A stretch of 64,000 nucleotides of DNA from NCBI GenBank assembly GCA_029706075.1, contig JAINUG010000048.1, positions 1,416,001-1,480,000 of the forward strand. The letters are read 5' to 3'. Below, one piece after another: positions 1 through 12,500 of this stretch. The stretch comes from Aldrovandia affinis (lineage: Eukaryota > Chordata > Actinopteri > Notacanthiformes > Halosauridae). Position 1 is the first letter of the stretch; each line of letters starts with the position of its first letter. The notes beneath the pieces were generated by a model. That model saw only the letters and a list, made by a program, of their open reading frames with translations, was not told the origin of the DNA and made no database searches. The position numbers were made by a program, and so were the translations under genes.

Positions 1-455
1 CCATATTTTTACACAAGAGGTTTTAAACCTTGGGGCCCATACTACAACCTGCAATTCCTGAAATTAAAGCTCACTTAATTAGACACTTTTAATGTACAGT
101 GAGGAATGATTTACCCTCTTAATGCTACATTATTTCAGAAACAGATATTCATGTTACAAAGAATTCATATTTTATATTCATTTAAGGACTTTTAATCAGC
201 TAGATTAGCTCTCAGACAACTATTGTTTCTATTTTCTGTAATGTGCTGTGGAAAATGCTGAATGATAACCCTTTTGTGGGAAAGAGTTCAAAGACAAATA
301 AAATGGTAATGAGTCAAACCTGCATTGTGTTCAAATCTGTTTCAGCATAAAATTATGGAACCTAAACATGTTTTCAACAACCTTAATTAATCAAGAGATT
401 GGTTGGAACAAAAACCGGCCTACACACTGGGCCCCCTGGCCTCCCCCTGGAGGAG
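1..455. repeat. Copy of an interspersed DNA-transposon-like repeat, left end cut by window
   Basis: Shares the core CTGTAATGTGCTGT and the end GGTTGGAAcaaAAACC-G with the repeat at 49747-50110, whose left end reads as the reverse complement (GGTTTTCATTCCAACC). The two ends therefore look like inverted termini of one family. Confidence 0.5.
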
Positions 456-567
456 TACACAATCCTTTGCTTTCTCTACAGTTTGATTCCTAGGTTGTCA
501 CTGCAAAAGAATCAGTTGACCTACCTGGTTAAATAAAAGTAAAATGAATACATATATTCAATGAATA

Positions 568-903
568 CAGTAGAACCTCTGAGATACAAACACATCAGGA
601 ATGGAGGTCGTTCAGAACTCCTGGAACTCCACTACAACTCTGCAACTGAAATTTTCTGTGATGTCAAAATACACCAATTTGAAGATAATTTGAATCATTT
701 ATTAAATGTAATCATTATGAACATTAACTGTAGCTGTATTGTTACTTTTTTTTTGCTATAAACCACAGTGCAAGTTAATAAAAGATTAGGTTAGAAAAGG
801 TTAATATTAATAAGGCGTAATTGTGTATGCTACATCCGGTTTCATACCTGTATGGTTGACCAATCATTCCATATCTATATGGTTCATACCTCTGAGGTTC
901 CAC
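568..903. mobile_element. MITE with inverted ends and TA flanks
   Basis: Left end CAGTAGAACCTCTGAGATAC, right end the near inverse (GTATG..CCTCTGAGGTTCCACT), each next to TA. Size about 336 bp and no coding capacity, so a Tc1/mariner-type MITE is likely. Confidence 0.6.
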
Positions 904-1188
904 TATACCCGAAGCCTTCTGATTAAAAGCCAAGGGACTCTCTTTACTTTATCTCAGTGCTGTGCATTTGTGAACCTCAAGAGCCTAAAGAGGTGATGCT
1001 TATGAATATTCAGCACTAAAATTCATGCTATCTATATGCAGAGCTATCTCCAAGTCATTCAGGGTCAATAATGACTTATGACTATTCATGAGAGAGAGAG
1101 TCCCAAAGACTGTGGGTTGACATTCTTGTCAGTAAATATGTCTTTGATGCTGGCATGCAGCATTGTGTAAGTGTACGGATGCTCATGC
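904..1188. other. prkd intron, nothing recognised
   Basis: Intron sequence following exon 15; I see no further kinase exon and no repeat here. Confidence 0.5.
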
Positions 1189-1350
1189 CTGTGTGACCAG
1201 GAAGCGAGTGTTGCGTTCTGGCAGCCGCCCCTTTTCATTGGACATAATCATCTCCAACATGTCGCCGTGGAGCTTCTCCATGACAACGAAAACATACTCC
1301 AAGGTCTCAAACATGCCCTCCAGCAGAACTACTCCTAGGTGTGATAGGTT
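1189..1350 (-). CDS. prkd exon 15, kinase hinge, last exon in window
   Basis: Acceptor CGTTTAG|AAC. Encodes [19 protein letters not shown] and [13 protein letters not shown]. The expected end after LVTQ is followed by GCATGA, so the donor would be GC not GT; reading on gives A then stop. Confidence 0.9.
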
Positions 1351-4300
1351 CTAAACGGACAGACACACAAATGCACAGTCAGGTTGAAAAATTAGGAAAA
1401 TGCATTGTTAAGGTCAGGAGATTGTGGGTACAACAGGAATATAAGTTATAATATGAAATTTTAGACATTGTGTCAAATCTAGTTTTATGGGTTGTATCAT
1501 CTTATTCATTGCTCCCCACGTTGTGTAACAACAAATATCTCTGAAAATCTGATACTGATTATAGTACTCATGGCCTCTCCTTGCTCACTATGCCATAAAG
1601 ATGCTGTATAATATGTATGAATATGTACTGTATGTTACTGTATATAAGGTATAGGTCTGACAGTGCACACACACAAATGAATGTAAATTGGATGAAAAGG
1701 ACAGACAGACAACCAGAGACAGAAAAAGGTCTGTTGGTACAGGACAAGTACAGGACACCACACCTGCAGTATGGCCACCTCATTCCGCAGCTGTCTCTCC
1801 TGCTTGGTGGGGAAGCGGGTCTTGTCGATGACTTTGACTGCTACGGATCGGCCAGACTGCCGGTGTGTGCCTATGCCATAACATGCACAAATGCAAACAT
1901 AAATACATACCATACCATACATACCATACACACACATATAAGCACATATATATGCACACAGGCTGTTATTAGTGTCCTGTTGTCCCAAAAACACAACATG
2001 AAATACATGTCTACTCTCTCAGTGTGTTCATGATAGAACACAGGATCAACCTGGACCGAGGACGAAGGACGGAGGCACTCACTCTTATGCACAATATATA
2101 AACACTCGCTCCTCAGAAATTTGTTGAGTCATAATGCTGACCAGAGAAAAGAAGTTGACAGTTCTGTTCATTTCCTGTCTTTGGTGAGGGTGTTTCAGTG
2201 CCTACCTCCATAGACAACACCGAACTGTCCCGAACCCAGCACCTCATCTGCAAAGATTTGGTATACTGTGCTGATGTCCTGCAACACACACACGTACACA
2301 CATGGAAACACACGCACACACAAACAATGAATTAGGGCACCATGTTTATGGTCAATGCTAGATTATGTATGATATAATGAAATATTCAATACACTGCCCA
2401 AAACAGACTGCTGCAGAATTGATTTGAGGAGCAGAGGAAGTGAAGCGCCTGTTGTTGGGGCATATTCTAAGTTTACAGGCTGGTAGCAGGTCCAGAGATT
2501 GCAGATTCCCACTTACAGGGCTTTTTTCATCTTGGGCTCCAGGATCTGGCACAATAAGATAGAAAAATAAATCCTTAATGCCATACACACTACATTTTTA
2601 AACTGGCTTGTTAGTTTCTTCACTAATATATTTACAATATGTGGCCAAACTGGTATTTATAATAATACGAACATTAACACCCAGACAGTCCCTATAATCC
2701 TGTAGCAAAACATTATGATTATAAACCCAAACTATTTACATAGTACAGTATTCCCACCCCTCGTTAGAAACACAATTCTAATTATTTATTTAGTTTAATT
2801 GTATGTATTTTAAGTGGGTTGAGTGGATTTCAGTGTTGAAATAAGTCCCCTCTCAGACTCATCCAAATGATCCTGCCATGCCTCACACTCACTGTCTGAC
2901 TCAACCAGGCACTCTCTCCAACTCATCCACACACTCTCTCTGACTCAACCACACTCTCTCTCTGACTCAACCACACTCTCTCTCTGACTCATCCACACAC
3001 TCTCTCTGACTGAACCATACTCTCTCTGACTCAACCACACTTTCTCTCTGACTCAACCACACACTCTCTCCAACTCATCCACACACTCTCTCTGACTGAA
3101 CCACACTTTCTCTCTGACTCAACCACACTCTCTCTGACTCAACCACGCACTCTCTCTGACTCAACCACACTCTCTCTGCCTCTACCACACTCTCTCTCTG
3201 CCTCAACCAAACACTCTCTCTGACTCAACCACACTCTCTCTCTCTGCCTCAACCAAACACTCTCTCTGACTCAACCACACTCTCTCTCTGCCTCAACCAC
3301 ACTCTCTCTCTGACTCAACCATACTCTCTCTCTGACTCAACCACACTCTCTCTGCCTCTACCACACTCTCTCTGACTCATCCACACACTCTCTCTGACTC
3401 AACCACACACTCTCTCTGCCTCTACTCACTCTCTCTGCCTCAACCAAACACTCTCTCTGACTCAACCACACTCTCTCTGCCTCTACCACACTCTCTCTCT
3501 GACTCAACCACACTCTCTCTGACTCAACCACACTCTCTCTCTGACTCAACCACACTCTCTCTGACTCAACCAAACACTCTCTCTGACTCAACCACACTCT
3601 CTCTCTGCCTCTACCACATTCTCTCTCTGTCTCAACCACACTCTCTCTGATTCAACCACACACTCTCTCTGACTCAACCACACTCTCTCTCTGACTCAAC
3701 CACACTCTCTCTCTGACTCAACCACACTCTCTCTCTGAAACAACCACTCTCTCTCTGACTCAACCGCACACTCTCTCTGACTCAACCACACTCTCTCTCT
3801 GACTCAACCACACCCTCTCAGACTCACCCACATTGCCATGCCCTGTGCGCCTGCTGCTCTGCACTGGCATCAGTGCCTGGCGGATGGCTGCCTCCCAGGC
3901 CTGCCCCTCCCTCTCCGCCAGCACACAGTACACCAGCGCACCGGTCACCAGCTCAAAGGAGTGTGTGCGGTTGCCTGGGACCGTGGGCACAGACAGCTGC
4001 CCAACTCCTCGAACCTGAAGAACTTCAGACAGTGGAAGCTCCTGGGGAGGGCCAGAGGGGGAAGGGTAGCTCCATTAATGCTGATAGCCTTACACTGTCC
4101 CATAGAGGGCACATTTTCACTAGGGCTGCAGTATAGAGTGGTGGTTATGGTGATGTACACCAGACTCAATGATCATAGGTTGCAGTCTCAGCTAGGACAA
4201 TAGGCAGTGTTCTGGTCAAGGGGACACTCCAAGGGACACTCCAGTAATTAAGCTGATTTAGCTGTAATAATAACAGAATAAGTCATATGTGAAATTGTAA

Positions 4301-6562
4301 GCATTATAAATCTCCTTCCAATCTTAACAGGAAGAGGCTAGAATAGGAATAAGGTTATCTGATAGTTTTCAGAACGAAGAATGATTTATTACTGACAAAT
4401 ATGACCAGACACAAACATTCATGATCTATGACCCTTAATTTGATCAGGATCACAGTATTATTGTCTGTTTATGCCCAATCATGCTTCATAAAGTTTGAAA
4501 GATTTCAAAATTGCTTATGACAGCAACATAATGATGGTCCCACTCAGTTGCTAATGTTGTTCTGAATGCATATGGCAGTAAACTTAGTCAAGTATATACA
4601 TCAGTCACATGATACTTTTAAATGAAACACTTTAAAATAAGTGGCACCTATTTCTCCAAACCTTGAAGTACTTGGTGCTGTTTTCATTCTGGTAGAGAGT
4701 GATGCTTTTTCTGTCCAAAATCCAATAGTGGCGTTTCCTCTGAGAAAACAAGAAAATAGGGGTTTTAAAAATGTAAATATTGGTAAGTCCCAGTATCAAT
4801 GTCTTAGGCTGGTGTTACATGATGCAACTGTCTCTCAACTTTGGTTGCATCAACTTGTTGCGTGTGATGTCATTACATGCAACTTTACCATTACACGAAG
4901 CAACTTGCAAGTGATTCAAATGCAATTTAAACTGCGCTTAAAGAGAGAAACGTATTTTTTGATATGACATATAAATCAACATCCCACCACTAACCCGAAG
5001 GTTTGCTAGTACTATACTTTAGTAGCCTAACAAAAGTCAGCTAGTTATCAATTTGGCTACCGTTACAACTTTGACAGGCTATGTTAACATTTGAATTCTG
5101 CTGTACATCTATACCTAATTAAATAGTTAGAAAACCTTGATAAAACTCAATTAAGATCATTTATTTTCTTGAGCCCCTACAGTAGTTTTTCTCTCCATTT
5201 CACTAAAGTTGTCTGAATGTATAACTTAACATAAACACACATCACAGATCGCTTGGGAAGAGCATCTCTCCAGTTGTCACAATTGAGTTGCATTTCAGTT
5301 GCTAGTAAGTTGCAGAGGGTGTTACAAGATGCAATCCAGGTGCAACTTAGTTGCAAGCAACACAAATTGTGGTAATTGCATAGTGTAATGCCTGGTATGT
5401 CTTATAGAGCCATACCAATGTGTCTGTGTTGGTGCATCAGTATCAGTGTCTCAGAATCAATGTCTTATAGAGCCATACCAGTGTGTCAGTGTTGGTGTGT
5501 CAGTGTCTTATAGAGTCATACCAGTGTGTCAGTGTTGGTGTGTCAGTGTCTTATAGAGTCATACCAGTGTGTCAGTGTTGGTCAGTGTCAGTGTCTTCAG
5601 TGTCTTATAGAGCCATACCAGTGTGTCAGTGTTGGTGTGTCAGTGTCTTATAGAGCCATACCAGTGTGTCAGTGTTGGTGTGTCAGTGTCTTATAGAGCC
5701 ATACCAGTGTGTCAGTGTTGGTGTGTCAGTGTCTTATAGAGCCATACCAGTGTGTCAGTGTTGGTGTGTCAGTGTCCTATAGAGCCATATCAGTGTTGGT
5801 GTGTCAGTGTCTTATAGAGCCATACCAGGCTGTCGGTGTTGGTGTGGTGCAGCAGCCAACCCTCCCTCAGTGCCCCGCCGGCCTTGCGCTTGGTGTGACG
5901 GACAGACTGGACTACACGCATCAGTGGAATGTTACTGCTGAAACACAGGCTGTAGACAGAGACTTTGTGAAAGCCTCTCTACAAACACTCAACTAATGGT
6001 CAACATGAATGGACTCTACAAGAGTAAAGATATACGCTTCATAAGAGCTTCACTGCACATTCAGCCAATGAGCAGCAGCAATTGGCTCTACAGGTGTCCA
6101 AACTTTTTCCACTGAGGGCCAAATACAGAAAACTAACTAAAGTTGCCACTATTGATAGGTTTCACAGCACTGAGTGAGATGCCAGAACATTTTATTCACT
6201 TGCTGTTTGTATTCAAGAGAAACACGCCGTTTTCTGCACAATTTCCTTTCCTTTCAGTTTTTAGTGATTTCTGTTACCTTACTGGTGTCTGCGTCCCGCC
6301 CCCGCAAAATCAGCAAATGGGTCTTCAGCAAGATGTAGTTCATTATCTTTGCTGTCCAATAGAGAGCTGCTACCAGTTCGATCCAGGTCCTCATCTGTGT
6401 CCATGTTTTGGTTTGAGCTGCCCTCATTATCTGGGTTTCAGATTACAGGCATACAGTAACAATGCACACTGAAATAAATAGCAACTTCTAATATACATGT
6501 CTGATATTTATTTTTAAGAGATTGGCAAGCACCAGCCCTGATTAATCTGCAGAATCCAGGTG

Positions 6563-6598
<36 letters not shown>

Positions 6599-9500
6599 CA
6601 TGTGCATGTGTATGCTTGTGTATGTGCCTGTGTGTGTGTGTCCAGCAGGAGCACAGGCAGCAGTGTTTCTCACCCTCCCCATTGGCTGTCCTCCTCTCTA
6701 TCAGACAGTCCCTGGGCACCAGGGGCTCGCAGCGCCGGTGACAGTTAAACTTACAGTCTGGAGGAGAAAGAGAAACCTGATTAATCATAAAGACACTCAC
6801 TATAATGCAAGATAATATATATGCCTGAAATCCAGTTCCCTTTCATTCTCCCCCTGTCCTACTCCTTTCTCTATCCTCTACTCCCTCCCCCTTGCCAACC
6901 CCTGGCCCTCCCTCCCTCCCCCATGCCTTATTTCTCCATTACAATTCCCCTAGGTTCCCATTTCCCTGATGCCTCCCTTCCTCCCCCCTCCCCCACTCAT
7001 GTCATCCCCTCCCCCCGTCACCTGAGCACTGCAGTCCCTGGCGGAAGAGTCCCTTGAGCAGGCGATGACAGTGCTGGCAGACTGTGGGCTTGGTGTAGCT
7101 GTGGATGTGGAAGGCATGCGGGACCTGTGGTCTTCCACCCTCCCCCTGCCCCAGCCACACAGGACGTTCAGTCCAGGAAGGGGGGCGCGACCTAGGACCT
7201 GGCTTTGACATGCTAATCTGCAGGGTGAGGGAAAGACACAAACGTTAGGGGCTGCCGAGGGCAAGTGAGGCCTCATGAACAACTTGAGTAGGTGAGAGGG
7301 AGACGGTTCACCCCCTTCCCCAGGCCTTTACCCACTCCCCCCCCTCTCCTCCGAAATGGCCAATCTCACCTCCTCCAGACTGCCCCCGGCCTGTGTGGAG
7401 AGGGAGGGGGCTCTGGGGCACCCAGGGGGGAAGAGAGACAGGCTGGGTCCACATCGTCTACGCGCACGACTGCAGTCACTGGGCAGCAGCAGGGCACAGC
7501 GTTTATGAAAATCCAGCCCACACCCTAGGGGGAGGGAGGGAGGGAGGGAGGGAGGGAGAGAGAGAGAGACAGAGAGAGACTATAATAATCCATAACTGAA
7601 TCAGATAGATAGGAATTTGACATATACAAAATTCTCTAAGAAAACTAAACTCTGATTAAATGGTTGTTTCAAAGTATGTTTAGATTTTGTTTGAACAAAA
7701 TTAATTCAACTTAATGGCTAAAAATAACAGGTATATATAGTAAAAATGATCAAATTAGTTGTGATCCTTGCTTCTACCTTCACATTTTAACCCTTGCCGC
7801 ACCAGCCCCCAGAGCATCTCGCCACAGTGGTGACAAAATGTGGGCGTGCGATACGATTGGACCACCAGTACGTGTGGGCGGAGCTTCGTTTCCGTCACAG
7901 ACGCCGAACCTGAAAAAGACAGAAATGAGCAATGATAATTATAAATGAACTCTTGCATCTTACGTTTACCGAATTTTCACAAAAGCAACCCAGGGAAGGA
8001 GAACTTCTTCAATTAATTCTTAAAATGATAAACTTGCTCATTTTAAACAAGCATTTTCTGCTGATGATGTTGCAACCAGCTGAAACATCCTCTTAACCAT
8101 TACATTCTGAAAACATTATTAATACTGAGTAAAAAAAGCAGAATATCTGAGAGTGCTGCCCCTGCTGGACATACCCGACAGCACCACTTCGACCAGGTCA
8201 CCGTCCTGTAGAGTGTCGGTGCTGCACAGTAGGCGGAGCAGGTTTTCAGTGCCAGGCTCGTGTCGGAACAGCAGGATTTTCTCCCCAAGTCCAATAACAG
8301 TGCAGTCCGGAGCCTTCAAGAACAGAAGCAAACCTATCAGCAAGGCTTCCCATTGAACTAAGTACGCAATAAGACAAAACCAGAAACAGACAAAATCAGT
8401 CATACACTCTTTGGCACTTTGTGCAGGGCAAAAAAAAGACTCTTCTACGCTTATAGTTTATCACTGTTTTTTTCTCCATGTGATGCTCATTCACTGAGTT
8501 ACTGGTGGTTCTGTACAGGTGTTTGTGTTATTAAATATGATGTATTGCTATTTTGGTGATATGCATTTCATGAATCTAAGGCTACAATGGCCTTATAAGT
8601 CACTCTGGATAGATCAACACAAAAAATATATATTCATATAATATTGCATATGAATTGGGTAAAGTGTTCTTCCATTAGGCCAACCAGGCATGGATCAGCC
8701 AGGTCAGAAAAGCTCTGGTGAAGCACAGGGTAACTGTTTAGAGTCACAGAATCTTTTTGACCTTCAAATGTTTTTACCAGGCCAAAAACCAGTCATCACA
8801 TTGAGATCAGCTCAGGTCAGTGTGATAAATATTTTAGAAAGTGAGCTCTGGCTCTGCAAGTTTCTAACCGAGGATCTTCAACACGACTAATGTGAACTAA
8901 TCACACTCTTATCGACGTCACATTCTCCTACCAGAGCTCATCCGAAACTCATGCGGCAGCAACCACGGCCTGACCGATCGCCATCAGTCGTATGATCCGA
9001 GTCACGGCGCCAATGTAACGGAGTTTGGTTCTGCCTAATCTAACTAATCACACTCTTATCGACGTCACATTCTGTAGCGGACGCCCACGTACCAGAGCTC
9101 ATCCGCTACACAGGAACCAAGCCAAGTTGCAGACAGTTAGTGGACAGACATACAAGAGAACATTGCAGTTTCTCCCATTGAATCACATTGGGAAAAGGTA
9201 TGAAGTAGCTCAAGCTAAAATGATGGTTCATCACGTTTCAACAGCCTTATCATGGTTCCAAATCAATAGACAAGGGCGTTCAACATTCTATTTCAAATGA
9301 ACACTCAATTACAACTGAAAATGACTACAAAAACCAACAACAACATAACAGTGCTACAACAATTTTATTTAATTAGATTTGACTGTTTTTGTTGCAAAAA
9401 TAAACACTCAGCTTTGCTGCTGGGCTGCATCATCCCACGCTGTCCTGGTTTACAACTGCACAGTCCATCCTGGTTTATTCCTTACTCAGAATCTATAATA

Positions 9501-12500
9501 CTGTGTAGATCATCCTGTGCTGCAGTACTGTAATATTATAAATGCTTCAATTGCCTGGTCATTCTAGTTGTTGTGGTTCTGTATAGTCATATGATGGTAC
9601 AGTGTCTCAAAATCATAATTGTTATGCTTTTTATGATTATTATCTTTATTATTATTGTTGTTGTTTACTTCTATATTTATTGTATTTGTTAAACAGGCAT
9701 CTGGTCCAGGACAATGTTGAGTGCAACTGTACACCTTACATGTTCTGTAATCACAGATTATTCATTTTTAAATTATAAACATCAAACAAAAAGTTCGGAA
9801 ATTTGTGTTTGGTAGATATTGTTTGTAATAATGCTTCTTGGCAATAAATTGTATACCGTTGGAAAGCCTGTTTATTTCCCTTTTAAATGGTGCCCCATTT
9901 GTAAGGAACATGCATTTGTGGGATGAGCAGCACAGCTGAGTATGTGGGTTGCGCCCATGAAAAATTTGCCAATGCCAAACAGCTTATTCTGTTGTTGCTA
10001 TTGACTCTTGTTTTGAGCTTCCGGTACCCCCAGGTGCTGACAATCAGGTGCCTGATTGGCACTGAACAGGTTTTTAGAATTGTTTGCAAATTTATTACAA
10101 ATAATAAACTGAAATATCACATTTACGTACAATGGGGGAATAAGTATTGAACACATCAACATTTTGTCCAGTAAATGTATTTCCAATGAGCCTATTCAAG
10201 TGAAATTTGCACCAGACTTTGGTATTAACTCAAAAAATCCAGACAAAAAATCGAAACATTAAAGTCCATATGTAAATAAAGTTATGTGTAATAAAGTGGA
10301 ATGAAACAGGAAAAAAGTATTGAACACACTAAGAAAAAGCAGTACACCACAGCAAGGAAAGGCAAGGAACCAGCTGAAAACCATAACTAATTAGGAGGCA
10401 ACTCTACCTCCAATCTGTGCTAATTAATGTCAGCTGGGTTAGAATATATTGATGGGCTATAAAAGGTTTTTTTTTTGTTACCAAGGTGCCACACAAGAAA
10501 CATCTAATGATGGGTAAAAGCAAAGAGCTCTCTCAAGACCTTTGCAACCAGATTGTTGCAAAACATGAAAATGGAATTGGCTACAGACGTATTTCACAAC
10601 TTCTGAATCTTCCAGTAAGCACCATTGGGGGCATTATCCGTAAATGGAAGCAACATCACTCCACCATCAACCGGCCACGCACAGAAGCTCCTCGCAAGAT
10701 TTCTGATCAGGGAGTCAGAAGGATACTTAGAAGAGTAGCCAAAAAGCCAAGGACCACTAGGAAAGAGCTCCAGAAAGACTTGGAGGCAGAAGGTACAACT
10801 GTGACAGAAAGGACAGTAGGCAATGCACTCCACCACCATGGCCTCTGTGCACGCTCAGCCCACAAGACTCCACTACTGAAAAAAATACATTTTGAAGCTT
10901 GTTTAAAGTTTGCCAAACAACATTTGGACAAGCCAGTGAACTACTGGGAGCATGTACTCTGGTCAGATGAGACCAAAATTGAACTTTTGGGCTTTTTTGG
11001 CTTTTTGAAATTGAGCTCAGATGCATCTTGTTCCCTGAATGCACTGTAATATATCACTGTTGTAACAGAAAATGCTGCCGTTTCCGTTCGGGTTAAACAA
11101 TGCGACAATGCAGAGAACTGGCCGTCTCTAAACTGGAAACTCTGCTGAAGAACACAGGCAGGACGCACAATGTAGACGGGGGTTCAAGTGTGGAGGGGGC
11201 TGTGGTTGGAAAGTTATCTGCGGATGTATGAAACCACACAACACCCCTGAAGCAGGCCCATGCTCAAGGTGGTGTGAAAAGCAGACACTTCAGAGGGAGC
11301 CACACCCCTTCGGAAGGGCTAACTCTGATGCTGAAAATCTCCATAGCAAAGGCAGACAGACAGACACACATGTAGAGAGATACAGTACTAAAATATATCA
11401 ATTTACATGGGGGGAGGGAGACAGAACAGCTTTTGCTACCCAAGGCTTTACTCCAGTTGCACCCAGTAAAAACACATCTACATGAATGTTCAAAGGAATG
11501 TGTGAGGTGAAAAATGATAAGCCTTCAAATTGGCCACATAAACCCTGCTATGACCCTATTATGGCAATGGAAGGGACATATTCCCCCACCCTGGACCAGC
11601 AAAGATCATCATCTTTCTGTGGGTTATTGAGTTTTTCCAAAACACTTCTCAGATCATGCTATGAAATAATATCTGGATGTCTCTACCATCTCTGTTTATC
11701 CTCTTTAGATGCGACCTATTTTCCTTCAAAAACCTGCTGACAAATTTTGGAAGATTTACATTTGATAAATGTCTGCTTATTTGTAATTTGGGTGGGTCCT
11801 GTACAGGTTTTATTGTAGATACACCCTTAACTGACTGTGGGTGAAGGTTATGTACACTACCATGAGTGTATGTTGAAATTACAATATGACATTAGACCAA
11901 TAAATGTTGTGTTGATGGTAATTTCCAAATACATCCATGAAATTAAATACTCTAATTGTAAATACCAAATATTTCCTAAATCAATTACTTCAAATACATT
12001 CAACTTTTAAGAGCATTTAAAGATATATTTGAATAGTATTAGGAAGAAATTTCAATTTAAATATGTCCCAGGTCTAATATATTACTAACACTCAACAATC
12101 ATTTGTTTACATTTCAGCTGAGGCTTAATGTCCTCACAATATTGCTGTAACTCCAAACAATGTTATCACATTGCTGCAATGTCTCAGCAAATGTGTGGGA
12201 ACAAAGTGTGGGTTGGAACATGCACACCCGGGTTAACAAATGCACTGATAATATTCTTGAAAATGTAAAAACTGTGTGTGTTTGAGGGAGGTGGGGTTGG
12301 AGGTGGGGGCAGGGGGGTTACCTTCCTCTGTATGATTTGGGAGGCCAGTTTCATGATGCAGTGGAAGCTGAGCTGGCTGCTGGACACACGCACCACCTCC
12401 CTGAAAAATCCAACCTGCAGCTGAATTAGGGCGGGGCATTGCATTTGGGCAGGAGGGTTAGGTCTGTGAGCTGACCCGGGAGGTGGCGAGGTTACTGACA

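Noticed and set aside
1..1188. Remaining prkd kinase exons (HRD, DFG)
   Set aside because: I looked on the minus strand and found none; the intron runs off the window.
3358..3639. 93-codon frame of repeated WLSQRES-type units
   Set aside because: It is the 22-bp minisatellite read in a frame that lacks stops, lying in an intron; no protein likeness.
2837..3827. CRISPR-like array
   Set aside because: Direct tandem repeat without spacers in a eukaryotic intron.
11228..11740. Two consecutive plus-strand frames of about 85 codons
   Set aside because: No homology or codon signal, lying in a prkd intron.
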